This document shows, piece by piece, positions 15,373-29,503 of a DNA stretch of 64,000 nucleotides. Position 1 is the first letter of the stretch; each line of letters starts with the position of its first letter. The position numbers and the translations under genes are program-made. The DNA lies in the NCBI RefSeq assembly GCF_007990245.1, contig NZ_BJWG01000001.1, positions 434,001 to 498,000 on the forward strand. The letters run 5' to 3'. Under the pieces are notes generated by a model that had not been told where the DNA came from, did no database searches, and saw only the letters and a list, made by a program, of their open reading frames with translations. The DNA is from Cellulomonas composti (lineage in GTDB: Bacteria > Actinomycetota > Actinomycetes > Actinomycetales > Cellulomonadaceae).

Positions 15373-16614
15373 GTGGGGATCAGCGACGCGGTCGACGAGC
15401 CGGAGCGCACCGTCGTCGCGCTCACCGAGCCCGCCGAGGGCGTTCCTGCCGTCGTCGAGACCGCCGAGGCGCTCGCCGCGACGATCGCGGCGTTCGGCGC
15501 GGGGACCGGACCTGTCGCGGTCGACGCGGAACGCGCGTCCGGCTACCGCTACGGCCAGCGCGCCTACCTCGTCCAGCTCCGCCGGGAGGGTCCGGGAACA
15601 GCCCTGATCGACCCGGTGCCGCTGCCGGACCTGAGCGGTCTGTCCGACGCGCTCGTCGGGGTCGAGTGGGTGCTGCACGCGGCGTCGCAGGACCTGCCCT
15701 GCCTGGCCGAGGTCGGCCTGCGACCGACCCGTGTGTTCGACACCGAGCTCGCCGCACGGCTGCTCGGGCTCGAGCGCGTGGGGCTCGCGGCCGTCGTCGC
15801 CGAGACCCTCGGTCTCGGACTGGCCAAGGAGCACTCGGCCGTCGACTGGTCGACCCGACCCCTGCCGCCCGAGTGGCTGCGGTACGCCGCGCTCGACGTC
15901 GAGCTGCTGATCCAGGTGCGCGAGGTGCTCGCCGAGCGGCTCGCAGTCGACGGCAAGGCGGAGTGGGCGGCGCAGGAGTTCGAGGCCGCGCGGCTCGCTC
16001 CCCCGCCCGCGCCGCGGGTCGAGCCGTGGCGCCGGGTCTCCGGTCTGCACACGCTGCACGACGCACGGCGACTCGCCGTGGTGCGCGAGCTGTGGGTCGC
16101 GCGGGACGCGAACGCACAGCAACGCGACGTGTCCCCCGGTCGCGTGCTGCCGGATGCCGCGATCGTCGCCGCGGCGCACGCGCTGCCGCGCTCGGTCCCG
16201 GCTCTGATCGCCCTGCCGGCGTTCTCGGGCAAGGGCACGCGCCGGCGCGCGACGCTGTGGCAGAGCGCGATCGACCGCGGCCTGGCCCTGCCCGACTCCG
16301 AGCTGCCGTCGGTCCGCGGTCCACGCTCGGACGCGCCGCCCCCGCCGCGGGCGTGGGCGGAGAAGGACCCGGCGGCGGCCGCTCGCCTCGCGGCAGCCCG
16401 CGACGTCGTCGCAGCGATCTCGCAGGAGCGTTCCGTCCCGGCCGAGAACCTGCTGCAGCCCGACCTGCTGCGGCGGCTGTGCTGGACCCCTCCGGACCCG
16501 CTGGACGAAGCCGGCATCCGCACGGTCCTCACGGCCGGCAGTGCCCGGCCGTGGCAGGTCGACCTCGTCGCACCGCCGTTCGCAGCCGCGTTCGCCGCAC
16601 TTCCGGACTCCTGA
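15373..16614 (+). CDS. rnd: Ribonuclease D (HRDC domain protein)
   Basis: A 413-residue DEDD-family 3'-5' exoribonuclease involved in tRNA and other RNA 3'-end processing. The exonuclease domain occupies about residues 25-205: PVAVDAERASGYRYGQRAYLVQL holds the first acidic site with D and E, LHAASQDLPCL the second (D), and WLRYAALDVELL the third (Y and D). An HRDC domain (about 225-300) with helix-rich WVARDANAQQRDVSPGRVLPDAAI follows, as in RNase D. The start is GTG 15373, seven bases after a TACGGT hexamer. Position beside DUF3000 is conserved in actinobacteria. Confidence 0.88.
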   Translation: MGISDAVDEPERTVVALTEPAEGVPAVVETAEALAATIAAFGAGTGPVAVDAERASGYRYGQRAYLVQLRREGPGTALIDPVPLPDLSGLSDALVGVEWVLHAASQDLPCLAEVGLRPTRVFDTELAARLLGLERVGLAAVVAETLGLGLAKEHSAVDWSTRPLPPEWLRYAALDVELLIQVREVLAERLAVDGKAEWAAQEFEAARLAPPPAPRVEPWRRVSGLHTLHDARRLAVVRELWVARDANAQQRDVSPGRVLPDAAIVAAAHALPRSVPALIALPAFSGKGTRRRATLWQSAIDRGLALPDSELPSVRGPRSDAPPPPRAWAEKDPAAAARLAAARDVVAAISQERSVPAENLLQPDLLRRLCWTPPDPLDEAGIRTVLTAGSARPWQVDLVAPPFAAAFAALPDS

Positions 16615-16691
16615 ACCGCACCCGTCCGGGCGACGCGCGACACGTCCGCAGGACTTCGTCGCAACGGAGGGCCCCTCGTCGGGTCCGTGAT

Positions 16692-16707
16692 GTTACTCTC
16701 GGGTAAC
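16692..16707. promoter_or_regulatory. Inverted repeat upstream of the beta-oxidation operon
   Basis: GTTAC-N6-GTAAC (TTACTCTCGGGTAA core), 60 bases before the fadA start. It overlaps a possible -10 hexamer TAACTT (16704-16709). Such TTAC/GTAA palindromes are typical operators of TetR-type fatty-acid regulators in actinobacteria; no regulator gene is adjacent, so the cognate protein is unknown. Confidence 0.55.
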
Positions 16708-16714
16708 TTGCGTA

Positions 16715-16726
16715 GGACCTAGGTCC
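16715..16726. promoter_or_regulatory. Perfect 12-bp palindrome in the fadA leader
   Basis: GGACCTAGGTCC, a perfect palindrome, lies eight bases after the GTTAC-N6-GTAAC element and before the ribosome site. It could be a second operator or form a weak hairpin in the mRNA leader. Confidence 0.45.
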
Positions 16727-16766
16727 CGCGCACTCCCTGGACACCGCCGTCCCACCGGAGGCCCCG

Positions 16767-18050
16767 ATGCCCGCGCCCGCTGGTTCCACGTCCGACACGC
16801 CCCCGACGACCCGCTCGGCTGCGCCGGCCCGCGTCCGACGCACCGTCTTCGTCGACGGCGTCCGCACGCCGTTCGGCCGCGCCCGTCCGGACGGGCTGTA
16901 CGCGCACACGCGTGCCGACGACCTCGCCGTGGCGACCGTCCGCGAGCTGCTCCGCCGCCACCCCCAGCTCCCGCCGGAACGGATCGACGAGGTCGCCATC
17001 GCCGCGACGACGCAGACCGGCGACCAGGGCCTGACGCTCGGCCGGACCGTCGGCGTGCTGGCCGGCCTGCCGCGCACCGTCCCCGGCTACGCGATCGACC
17101 GCATGTGCGCGGGCGGCATGACGGCCGTCACCACCGTGGCCGGCGCGATCGGCGTCGGCGCCGCCGACGTCGTGCTCGCGGGCGGCGTCGAGCACATGGG
17201 CCGCCACCCGATGGGGTTCGACGCCGACCCGAACCCCCGCTTCGTGTCCGAACGTCTCGTCGCGAACGACGCGCTGAACATGGGCGTGACGGCCGAGAAC
17301 CTGCACGACCGGTTTCCCGCGCTCACCCGCGAGCGGGCCGACGCGTTCGGTGTCGCCAGCCAGGCCAAGTACGCCGCGGCTCTCGCGGCCGGCCGGATCG
17401 AGCCGGACCTCGTCCCGGTCGCGACGCGCGACCCCGAACGGGGCTGGGGCATCGCGACGGCCGACGAACCCCCGCGTCCGGGCACGACCATGGCGGGTGT
17501 CGCGGGCCTGGCCACGCCGTTCCGTCCCGGCGGCCGCGTCACCGCTGCGACCTCGGCACCCCTGACCGACGGTGCGGCGAGCTGCCTGCTCGCCGCGGAG
17601 GACTCCGCCGCCGAGCTGGGGCTGCCGGTGCGCATGCGCATGGTCACGTTCGCCTACGCGGGCGTCGAGCCCGAGATCATGGGCATCGGGCCGGTGCCCG
17701 CGACACGACGTGCGCTGGCTCGCGCAGGCCTGACGATCGACGACATCGGACTGTTCGAGCTCAACGAGGCGTTCGCGGTGCAGGTGCTCGCGTTCCTCGA
17801 CGCGTACGGGATCGCCGACGACGACCCGCGCGTGAACCCCTACGGCGGCGCGATCGCCGTGGGCCACCCGCTCGCCTCGTCGGGCGTGCGCCTCATGACC
17901 CAGCTCGCGCGCCAGTTCGCCGAGCACCCCGAGGTCCGGTACGGACTGACGAGCATGTGCGTCGGGCTCGGCCAGGGCGGCACGGTCGTCTGGGAGAACC
18001 CCCACCACGCGGACTACGTCCCGACGAACGACCCGGAGGTCGAGCTGTGA
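16767..18050 (+). CDS. fadA: Acetyl-CoA C-acyltransferase (3-ketoacyl-CoA thiolase)
   Basis: A 427-residue degradative thiolase cleaving 3-ketoacyl-CoA with CoA in fatty acid beta-oxidation. The nucleophile C114 sits in DRMCAGGM, H367 in GHPLAS and the second catalytic cysteine C398 in SMCVGLGQGG, so the active site is complete. The first 25 residues are a variable Pro/Thr-rich leader. The start is ATG 16767 with a GGAGG ribosome site. The stop overlaps the GTG start of fadB, giving the two subunits of a trifunctional complex in coupled translation. Two palindromes upstream suggest regulation by a fatty-acid-responsive repressor. Confidence 0.93.
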   Translation: MPAPAGSTSDTPPTTRSAAPARVRRTVFVDGVRTPFGRARPDGLYAHTRADDLAVATVRELLRRHPQLPPERIDEVAIAATTQTGDQGLTLGRTVGVLAGLPRTVPGYAIDRMCAGGMTAVTTVAGAIGVGAADVVLAGGVEHMGRHPMGFDADPNPRFVSERLVANDALNMGVTAENLHDRFPALTRERADAFGVASQAKYAAALAAGRIEPDLVPVATRDPERGWGIATADEPPRPGTTMAGVAGLATPFRPGGRVTAATSAPLTDGAASCLLAAEDSAAELGLPVRMRMVTFAYAGVEPEIMGIGPVPATRRALARAGLTIDDIGLFELNEAFAVQVLAFLDAYGIADDDPRVNPYGGAIAVGHPLASSGVRLMTQLARQFAEHPEVRYGLTSMCVGLGQGGTVVWENPHHADYVPTNDPEVEL

Positions 18051-20179
18051 ACGACGCCGCCACCACCCCGCCGGCACCCCGCGTCGAGCGCGTCTCGCAC
18101 GCCCTGGCGCGCGACGTCGCACTGCCCGACGGCGCCGGCACGCTCGTCCTGGTGACGATCGACAACGGCCTGGACCACACCAGGCCGACGACGCTCGGCC
18201 CGTCGGGCATCGCCGAGCTCACCGCGACGCTCACCACCGTGCAGGCACGCGTCCGGGCCGGTGAGGTACGGGCCGTCGCCGTCACGGGCAAGCCGTACTT
18301 CCTCGCGGCCGGCGCCGACCTCACGCAGGTCGCGACCGTGACCTCGCGCGACGACGCGCTCGCGCTGGGCCGCGACGGTCATCGCGCGTACGCGCTCCTG
18401 CAGGACATGGGCGTCCCCACGTTCGCGTTCGTGAACGGCGTCGCGCTGGGCGGCGGCCTGGAGCTCGCGCTCAACTGCGACTACCGCACCGCGGCCGCCG
18501 ACGTGCGTGCGCTCGCGCTGCCGGAGACCAGCCTCGGCCTCGTTCCGGGCTGGGGCGGCGCCTACCTCGTCCCGCGGCTCGTGGGCGTCGAGCGCGCGCT
18601 CGACGTCATCCTCGCCCGCCCGGCCGCCAACAAGCCGTTCACGGCGCAGCAGGCAGCCGAGATCGGGCTCGTCGACGTCGTGCTCGACGCGGCCGACTTC
18701 CTCGTCGAGTCCGTGCGCTGGGCGGCCCGCGTGCTCGCCGGGCAGGTCGAGGTCCCTCGCCGTGCGCTCGACGACGAGGAGACGTGGCGGGCCGTCACGG
18801 CCGCGGCACGCGCGCGGCTCGACGCGACGATCCACCGCTCGCGGCCGGCGCCGTACCGGGCGCTCGACCTCGTCGCCGCCGCGCGGAGCGCGTCCCGCGA
18901 CGAGGCGTTCGCAGCCGAGGACGAGGCGCTCGCCGACCTGATCATGTCCGACGAGATGCGCGCGTCGGTGTACGCGTTCGGGCTCGTCTCGGGCGGCAAG
19001 CGCCCGGTCGGCGCACCCGACAAGGCACTGGCCCGCAAGGTGACGCGCGTCGGCATCGTCGGCGCCGGCCTGATGGCGGCACAGATCGCGGTGCTGTTCG
19101 CGCAGCGGCTCGGCGTCCCGGTCGTGATGCGCGACCTCGACGACGAGCGTGTCGGCCACGGTCTGGGCGCCGTGCGGCAGTCCGTCGAGCGGCTGGTCGC
19201 CTCGGGCCGGGTCTCCGAGCCCGCCGCGGCCCGCCTGCTCGGGTCGATCACGGGCACGACCGAGCTCGCCGACCTCGCGAGCTGCGACTTCGTCATCGAG
19301 GCCGTCACGGAGGTGCTCGCGCTCAAGAAGCGGGTGTTCGCGGAGGTCGAGCAGATCGTCTCGCCCGAGACGATCCTGGCGACCAACACCTCGGCGCTGT
19401 CGATCACGCAGATGGCCGCCGACCTGGCGCACCCCGAGCGCGTCGTCGGCCTGCACTTCTTCAACCCGGTCGCCGCGATGCCGCTGGTCGAGGTCATCCA
19501 CGCCGAGCACACCTCGCCCGAGGCGCTCGCGACGGGGTTCGCGGTCGCGGACAAGCTGCGCAAGACCGCGGTGCTCGTGGCCGACCGGCCCGGCTTCGTC
19601 GTCAACCGTCTGCTCGTGCTCCTGCTGGGCGTGATCGTCGACGCCGTCGAGCACGGGACCCCCGTCGAGGTCGCCGACCGTGCGCTGCGCCCGCTGGGGC
19701 TGCCGATGCCGCCGTTCGAGCTGTTCGACCTCGTCGGACCCGCGGTGGGGCTGCACGTCCTCACGTCGCTGCGGGCCGACCTGGGCGAACGGTTCCCGCG
19801 CTCGCCGGGCCTCGAGAAGCTCGTCGCCGACGGCACGAAGGTCGTGCAGTCGGCACCCAAGGGGCTGCCCAAGCCGGTCGATCCGGCGATCCAGGCGACG
19901 TTCGACGCGGTCCGCGAGGTCGCGTCGGCGGACGAGCCGCTCGACGAGGCCGGCGTGCTCGACGCGGTGCTCACGGCCCTCACGGTCGAAGTCGGTCACA
20001 TGCTCGACGAGGGCGTCGTCGCCACGCCGCAGCAGATCGACCTGTGCATGATCCTGGGCGCCGGATGGGGCTTCCATCTCGGCGGGCTGACGCCGTACCT
20101 CGACCGCACGGGCTGCAGCGAGCGGATCCTCGGTCGCCGTCTCCTGCCGGACGGGGTCGCGAACGCGTCCACCGCCTGA
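18047..20179 (+). CDS. fadB: Fatty acid oxidation complex alpha subunit: enoyl-CoA hydratase / 3-hydroxyacyl-CoA dehydrogenase
   Basis: A 710-residue fusion. Residues about 20-300 form the crotonase domain, with the oxyanion loop FLAAGADLT and the segment ALGGGLELALNCDYR that carries the catalytic glutamate region; PETSLGLVPGWGG is also characteristic. From about residue 330 the NAD-binding domain begins (RVGIVGAGLMAAQIAVLFAQ), with the dehydrogenase motifs TNTSALSIT and GLHFFNPVAAMPLVEV containing the catalytic histidine, then the 3HCDH C-terminal domains. It hydrates enoyl-CoA and oxidises the 3-hydroxy product. The start is GTG, overlapping the fadA stop. Confidence 0.92.
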   Translation: MNDAATTPPAPRVERVSHALARDVALPDGAGTLVLVTIDNGLDHTRPTTLGPSGIAELTATLTTVQARVRAGEVRAVAVTGKPYFLAAGADLTQVATVTSRDDALALGRDGHRAYALLQDMGVPTFAFVNGVALGGGLELALNCDYRTAAADVRALALPETSLGLVPGWGGAYLVPRLVGVERALDVILARPAANKPFTAQQAAEIGLVDVVLDAADFLVESVRWAARVLAGQVEVPRRALDDEETWRAVTAAARARLDATIHRSRPAPYRALDLVAAARSASRDEAFAAEDEALADLIMSDEMRASVYAFGLVSGGKRPVGAPDKALARKVTRVGIVGAGLMAAQIAVLFAQRLGVPVVMRDLDDERVGHGLGAVRQSVERLVASGRVSEPAAARLLGSITGTTELADLASCDFVIEAVTEVLALKKRVFAEVEQIVSPETILATNTSALSITQMAADLAHPERVVGLHFFNPVAAMPLVEVIHAEHTSPEALATGFAVADKLRKTAVLVADRPGFVVNRLLVLLLGVIVDAVEHGTPVEVADRALRPLGLPMPPFELFDLVGPAVGLHVLTSLRADLGERFPRSPGLEKLVADGTKVVQSAPKGLPKPVDPAIQATFDAVREVASADEPLDEAGVLDAVLTALTVEVGHMLDEGVVATPQQIDLCMILGAGWGFHLGGLTPYLDRTGCSERILGRRLLPDGVANASTA

Positions 20180-20250
20180 CCAGGCACGGCGACGATCGCC
20201 GGGACGCGGGCGCCGTTCGGGCGCCGGCCGACGAAGTGCGGCAGGTCCTC

Positions 20251-21141
20251 CTAGAAGACCTGCAGGCCGCGGGACCGGAACTGGTCGCGGACGCGTTCGA
20301 CGAGCTCGGGGCTCGGCGGCTGCGTGTCCTCGAGCTCGTAGGTCATGCCCAGCTCGACCCACTTGTCCCGACCCATCTGGTGGAACGGCAGCACCTCGAC
20401 CCGCGTGACGCACTCACCGAGCGAGGCCACGTACTGCGCGACGATCTCGACGTTCTCCACGTCGTCGGTGAGGCCGGGGACCAGGACGAAGCGGATCCAC
20501 ACCTCGGTGTCGCCGCGTGCGGCGAGCCGGCGGCCGAACTGGAGCGTCGGCTCGAGCTCGCGTCCGGTGACCTTGCGGTAGGTGTCCGGGTCGCCGGACT
20601 TCACGTCGAGGAGCACCAGGTCGATGTCGTCGAGCATCTCGTCCGTGCACAGCGCGCCCAGGTTGCCGGACGTGTCGATCGCCGTGTGCACCCCGATCTC
20701 CTTCGCACCGCGCATCAGGCGCTTGACGAACGCGGGCTGCATGAGCGGCTCGCCGCCCGAGACCGTCAGGCCCCCGCCGGTCGCCTTCATCACGCCGCGG
20801 TAGCGCTTGACCCGCCCGAGGAGCTCCTTGGCGGTGACGTCCGTGCCCCGACGCATCTCCATCGTGTCGGGGTTGTGGCAGTAGAGGCAGCGCAGCGGGC
20901 ATCCCGCCAGGAACACCGTCAGGCGCGTGCCGGGGCCGTCGACCGCGGTGACGAGCTCCCACGAGTGCACCGAGCCGATCTTGCCCTTGCGCACCGCCGA
21001 GAGCTTGTCGGAGCGGGTCTCGCTCTCCGCCTCTTCCAGGCCGTCGGTGCCCGCACCCTGCACGCGGCCGAGCGCGCCCCCGATCAGCGGCATGCCCAGC
21101 TCGACGACGGGGGCGCCGACCGGCTCGATCACCGTGCTCAT
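20251..21141 (-). CDS. pflA: Pyruvate formate-lyase activating enzyme
   Basis: A 296-residue radical SAM enzyme that installs the glycyl radical in PflB. The cluster motif is C81-x3-C85-x2-C88 (CPLRCLYC), preceded by TVFLAG and followed by HNPDTM as in PflA; KATGGGLTVSGGEPLMQP is the GGE motif for SAM. The N-terminal 45 residues are an extension without clear homology. It is the second gene of the pflB-pflA unit on the minus strand, and a strong hairpin between them (21186-21233) may reduce its expression relative to pflB. The start is ATG 21141 with GGAGGCGACG ahead of it. Confidence 0.92.
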   Translation of the reverse strand: MSTVIEPVGAPVVELGMPLIGGALGRVQGAGTDGLEEAESETRSDKLSAVRKGKIGSVHSWELVTAVDGPGTRLTVFLAGCPLRCLYCHNPDTMEMRRGTDVTAKELLGRVKRYRGVMKATGGGLTVSGGEPLMQPAFVKRLMRGAKEIGVHTAIDTSGNLGALCTDEMLDDIDLVLLDVKSGDPDTYRKVTGRELEPTLQFGRRLAARGDTEVWIRFVLVPGLTDDVENVEIVAQYVASLGECVTRVEVLPFHQMGRDKWVELGMTYELEDTQPPSPELVERVRDQFRSRGLQVF

Positions 21142-21185
21142 CGTCGCCTCCCGTCGTGGTGAGTGCCTGCTCCGACCGTACTCGT

Positions 21186-21233
21186 CGTCCCGTGGGAGGG
21201 CCGCCTTCGAGCGGGCAGCCCTCCCACGGGACG
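21186..21233 (-). terminator. Strong hairpin between pflB and pflA
   Basis: A perfect 16-bp stem, CGTCCCGTGGGAGGGC at 21186-21201 and its complement at 21218-21233, with a 16-base loop. There is no clear U-run, so it may act as a partial terminator or as an mRNA-stabilising 3' end for pflB, adjusting the ratio of lyase to activase. Confidence 0.7.
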
Positions 21234-21240
21234 TGCTGCG

Positions 21241-23514
21241 TCAGACCGCGCCGTGGAAGGTGCGGGACAGGACGTCGAGCTGCTGCTCGCGGGTCAGCCG
21301 GACGAAGTTCACCGCGTAGCCGCTGACGCGGATGGTCAGCTGCGGGTAGTTCTCCGGGTGGTCCATGGCGTCCAGGAGCGTCTCGCGGTTCAGCACGTTG
21401 ATGTTCATGTGGTAGCCGTTGGACATCGTGTACGCGTCGAGCAGACCGACGAGGTTCTTCACCTGCTCGTCCTTCGTGCGACCCAGGCCGCTGGGCACCA
21501 CGGACGAGGTCAGCGAGATGCCGTCCTGCGCGTCGGAGTACTGCAGCTTGCCGACCGAGAGCGCCGAGGCGAGCATGCCGTGCGTGTCGCGGCCGTTCAT
21601 CGGGTTGGCACCCGGCGCGAACGGCTCACCCGCGCGACGGCCGTCGGGCGTCGAGCCCGTGGCCTTGCCGTAGACGACGTTCGACGTGATCGTCAGCACC
21701 GACTGCGTGTGCCGCGCGTTGCGGTAGGTCGGGTACTCGCGGATCTTGCGCATGAACGTCTCGACGAGATCCACCGCGATCTCGTCGGCACGGTCGTCGT
21801 CGTTGCCGAACGCCGGGAAGTCGCCCTCGATCTGGTACTCGGTGACCAGGCCGTCGGCCGTGCGCAGCGCGCGGACCTTGGCGTACTTGATCGCCGACAG
21901 CGAGTCGGTCACGACCGACAGGCCGGCGATGCCGCAGGCCATCGTGCGCAGGATCTCGCGGTCGTGCAGCGCCATCTCGATGCGCTCGTACGCGTACTTG
22001 TCGTGCATGTAGTGCACGCAGTTGAGCGCGTCGACGTAGGTCTGGGCGAGCCAGTCCATCTCCTTGTCGAACTTCGACATGACGTCGTCGTAGTCCAGGA
22101 ACTCGCCCTCGACGGGTGCGCTGACCGGCGCGACCTGCTTGCCGGAGACCTCGTCACGGCCGCCGTTGATGGCGTACAGCAGTGCCTTGGCGAGGTTGAC
22201 GCGGGCACCGAAGAACTGCATCTGCTTGCCGACACGCATCGGGGACACGCAGCACGCGATGGCCGCGTCGTCGCCCCAGTCGCAGCGGATGAGCTCGTCG
22301 GACTCGTACTGCACCGCGGACGTGTCGATCGAGACCTGCGCGCAGTACTCCTTGAAGCCGGTGGGCAGCTCGTCGCTCCACAGGACCGTCATGTTCGGCT
22401 CGGGGGCCGGGCCCAGGTTGTAGAGCGTCTGGAGGTACCGGAACGACGTCTTGGTGACGAGCGTGCGCCCGTCCTCGCCCATGCCGCCGATCGACTCGGT
22501 CACCCACGTCGGGTCGCCCGAGAACAGCGTGTCGTACTCCGGGGTGCGCAAGAAGCGCACGATCCGCAGCTTGATCACGAAGTCGTCGATGATCTCCTGC
22601 GCCTGCTCCTCGGTGAGGACGCCGGCGTCGAGGTCACGCTGGATGAACACGTCGAGGAACGTCGAGGTGCGGCCCAGCGACATCGCGGCGCCGTTCTGCT
22701 CCTTCACGGCGGCCAGGTAGGCGAAGTACAGCCACTGCACCGCCTCGACGCCGCTCGTCGCCGGACCCGAGATGTCGAAGCCGTACGACGCGGCCATCTG
22801 CTTGAGCTCGCCGAGCGCACGCATCTGCTCGGAGAGCTCCTCACGGGCGCGGATGACGTCCTCGACCGAACGCTCCATGTCGAGGTCGGCCTTCTCGAGC
22901 TTCTTCGCGGCGATCAGCGCGTCCACGCCGTACAGCGCGACGCGACGGTAGTCGCCGATGATCCGGCCACGGCCGTAGGCGTCCGGCAGACCCGTGATGA
23001 TGTGCGACGAGCGCGCGGCGCGCACGTCCGGCGGGTAGGCGTCGAACACGCCGTCGTTGTGGGTCTTGCGGTACTTGGTGAAGATCTCGGTGACGACCGG
23101 GTCCTCTTCGTACCCGTAGGTCTTGAGCGAGGTCTGCACCATGCGGTAGCCACCGTTGGGCATGATCGCGCGCTTGAGCGGCGCGTCGGTCTGCAGGCCG
23201 ACGATGAGCTCGTCGTCCTTGCTGATGTACCCGGGCGCGTGCGACGTGATGGTCGACGGCGTCTTCGCGTCGATGTCGTACACGCCCTTCTCGCGCTCCT
23301 CGGGGAACATCGCCGCGAGCGTGTCCCAGATCCCGGTCGTGCGGGCGGTCGGCCCGGCCAGGAACGCGGAGTCACCGGTGTACGGCGTGTAGTTGCGCTG
23401 GATGAAGTCGCGGACGTCGACGTGGTCCACCCAGGGCCCGGTCACGAACCCTTCCCATGCGGCGGGCGTCGTTGCCTCGAGGTGATCAGTGCCGGGTACG
23501 GCCGTGGTGGACAT
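21241..23514 (-). CDS. pflB: Formate C-acetyltransferase (pyruvate formate-lyase)
   Basis: A 757-residue glycyl radical enzyme converting pyruvate and CoA to acetyl-CoA and formate without oxygen. The active-site cysteine pair C421-C422 is in ACCVSPM and the radical glycine G732 in RVSGYAV, close to the positions in the Escherichia coli enzyme (418, 419, 734). The start is ATG 23514 with AAGGAG seven bases upstream; the longer open frame from 23562 lacks a site. Its presence shows that this organism ferments mixed acids anaerobically, in keeping with facultatively anaerobic cellulose degraders. The 150 bases upstream hold the promoter, but I recognise no Fnr or Rex box. Confidence 0.95.
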   Translation of the reverse strand: MSTTAVPGTDHLEATTPAAWEGFVTGPWVDHVDVRDFIQRNYTPYTGDSAFLAGPTARTTGIWDTLAAMFPEEREKGVYDIDAKTPSTITSHAPGYISKDDELIVGLQTDAPLKRAIMPNGGYRMVQTSLKTYGYEEDPVVTEIFTKYRKTHNDGVFDAYPPDVRAARSSHIITGLPDAYGRGRIIGDYRRVALYGVDALIAAKKLEKADLDMERSVEDVIRAREELSEQMRALGELKQMAASYGFDISGPATSGVEAVQWLYFAYLAAVKEQNGAAMSLGRTSTFLDVFIQRDLDAGVLTEEQAQEIIDDFVIKLRIVRFLRTPEYDTLFSGDPTWVTESIGGMGEDGRTLVTKTSFRYLQTLYNLGPAPEPNMTVLWSDELPTGFKEYCAQVSIDTSAVQYESDELIRCDWGDDAAIACCVSPMRVGKQMQFFGARVNLAKALLYAINGGRDEVSGKQVAPVSAPVEGEFLDYDDVMSKFDKEMDWLAQTYVDALNCVHYMHDKYAYERIEMALHDREILRTMACGIAGLSVVTDSLSAIKYAKVRALRTADGLVTEYQIEGDFPAFGNDDDRADEIAVDLVETFMRKIREYPTYRNARHTQSVLTITSNVVYGKATGSTPDGRRAGEPFAPGANPMNGRDTHGMLASALSVGKLQYSDAQDGISLTSSVVPSGLGRTKDEQVKNLVGLLDAYTMSNGYHMNINVLNRETLLDAMDHPENYPQLTIRVSGYAVNFVRLTREQQLDVLSRTFHGAV

Positions 23515-23566
23515 CTGCGCTCCTTGTTGGAATCGGTCCGACAACTCGAACCTACGAAGCAAATGA

Positions 23567-27884
<4,318 letters not shown>

Positions 27885-27888
<4 letters not shown>

Positions 27889-28607
27889 GCCCGGGGGTGG
27901 GCTCGGCGGTGGGCTCGGGGCCGGGTCCGGGCGACGCCGTGCCGGACGCCCGGGCGCAGCTCACGGCGCTGTGCGCGCGCGGCCTGGACTGGCAGGTCGA
28001 CCCCGCCCGCTGGGCCGCGCTGGGGGCGTCGGCGCGGCCGGCGGCGGTGCTCGTGCTGTTCGGGCTGCTCGACGACGTCCCCGCGGCCGCCGACCGGCCC
28101 GCCGTCGCGGCCGGGCTGGACGTGCTGCTGCAGCGCCGCGCCGCGTCGCTCGGCCACCACGCCGGCCAGGTCTCGTTCCCCGGCGGGCGGCTCGAGCCCG
28201 ACGACGCCGGCCCGCGGGAGGCGGCGTTGCGCGAGGCCGTCGAGGAGGTCGGCCTGGACCCGGCGGGCGTCGAGGTCCTCGGCACGCTCCCGCCGCTCGC
28301 GCTGCCGGTCAGCGACCACCTCGTCACGCCCGTCCCGGCGTGGTGGACCCGCCCGTCGCGCGTCGCCGCGGTCGACCACGCGGAGACGGTCGACGTGTTC
28401 CGCATCCCGGTCGCGGACCTGCTCGACCCGGTGCACCGCGGCGTCGTCGTGCACGAGCGCGCGGGGCGCACGGTGCGCACGCCGGCGTTCGACGTCGGGG
28501 ACGTGCTGGTCTGGGGCTTCACCGCGATCGTGCTGGCGCGCATGTTCGACGCCCTCGGCTGGAGCGAGCCGTGGGACACCCGTCGCGTGCTGGACCCGGG
28601 CACGTGA
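27885..28607 (+). CDS. Nudix hydrolase (CoA pyrophosphatase-like)
   Basis: A 240-residue protein with a full Nudix box, GGRLEPDDAGPREAALREAV followed by EEVG, at about residues 103-126. The preceding LLQRRAASLGHHAGQVSFPGG resembles the UPF0035 motif (LLTKRS-x3-R-xH-x-GQ-x-SFPGG) of CoA and acyl-CoA pyrophosphatases, and LPVSDHLVTPVPAWW is also usual in that subfamily. The 20 residues at the N-terminus are Gly/Pro-rich linker. The GTG start overlaps the stop of the amidotransferase gene. Probable role: clearing CoA or oxidised CoA derivatives. Confidence 0.83.
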
Positions 28608-29503
28608 GCGGCCCGGTGCACCCCAAGATCGAGATCGACGTCGACGCCCGGCTCGCACGCACCCTGCTCGCCGAGCAGCACCCGGACCTCGCCGACCTGC
28701 CCCTGCACGGCCGCGTGCACGGCTGGGACAACATCACGTGGCGGCTCGGCGACGGCCTCGCGCTGCGGTTCCCCGTGCGCGCGCTCTCCGCGCCCCTCGT
28801 CGAGCGCGAGCACCGCTGGCTGCCCCGCCTCGCCGCGCACCTGCCCGTGCCGGTGCCCGTTCCCGTGCGCACCGGTGCGCCGGGCCCGCACTTCCCGTGG
28901 TCGTGGTCCGTGGTGCCCTGGCTCGCGGGCACCACGGCCGCCCGGACCCGCGTCGAGGACCGGGCCGTTTGGGCCACCGACCTCGCCGAGGCGCTGGCGG
29001 CCCTGCACCGGCCGGCGCCGCCCGACGCACCGGAGAACCCGTTCCGGGCCGTCCCGCTCGCGACGCGTGCGGCGGTCGTCGGACCCCGGCTCGCCGCGGC
29101 GCACCTCCCCCACACGGACGTGCTCGCCGACGCGTGGGCCCGGGGCCTCGCGGCACCTGCGTACGGCGGGACGCCGCGGTGGGTGCACGGGGACCCCCAC
29201 CCGGCCAACCTGCTCGCCGACCACGGCCGGCTCGTCGGCCTCATCGACTTCGGCGACCTGTCCGCGGGCGACCCGGCGTCCGACCTCGCGACGGCGTGGC
29301 TGACGTTCGGGCCGGCCGGGCGGGCCGCGTTCGTCGCACGGTCGGACGAGCTGCGCGGCTGGGACGACGCGACCTGGCAGCGCGCCCGCGCGTGGGCCGC
29401 GGCGTACGTCCCGACGCTGCTGGCACATCCCGACGAGTACCCGTCGCTGGCCGTCATCGGGCGGCACACCGCGGCGCAGCTCTCCCTCGACGCGGCGCTC
29501 TGA
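28604..29503 (+). CDS. Aminoglycoside phosphotransferase (APH) family kinase
   Basis: A 299-residue small-molecule kinase of the APH/choline kinase fold. The catalytic loop is WVHGDPHPANLL (about residue 193) and the metal loop LIDFGDLSAGDPASDL (about 210), both complete. The substrate cannot be read from sequence: chromosomal APH-fold proteins in actinobacteria phosphorylate sugars, maltose, homoserine or antibiotics, so no resistance claim is made. The GTG start overlaps the Nudix stop; this is the last gene of the guaB1 chain. The next gene is 184 bases away with its own ribosome site. Confidence 0.78.
   Translation: MSGPVHPKIEIDVDARLARTLLAEQHPDLADLPLHGRVHGWDNITWRLGDGLALRFPVRALSAPLVEREHRWLPRLAAHLPVPVPVPVRTGAPGPHFPWSWSVVPWLAGTTAARTRVEDRAVWATDLAEALAALHRPAPPDAPENPFRAVPLATRAAVVGPRLAAAHLPHTDVLADAWARGLAAPAYGGTPRWVHGDPHPANLLADHGRLVGLIDFGDLSAGDPASDLATAWLTFGPAGRAAFVARSDELRGWDDATWQRARAWAAAYVPTLLAHPDEYPSLAVIGRHTAAQLSLDAAL

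Noticed and set aside
18014..20413. A 799-codon minus-strand frame opposite fadB
   Set aside because: Shadow of fadB; composition is Arg/Asp-rich with no motif.
28604..29503. Antibiotic resistance gene
   Set aside because: The APH fold alone does not show the substrate; the gene is part of a housekeeping chain with normal base composition and no mobile element nearby.
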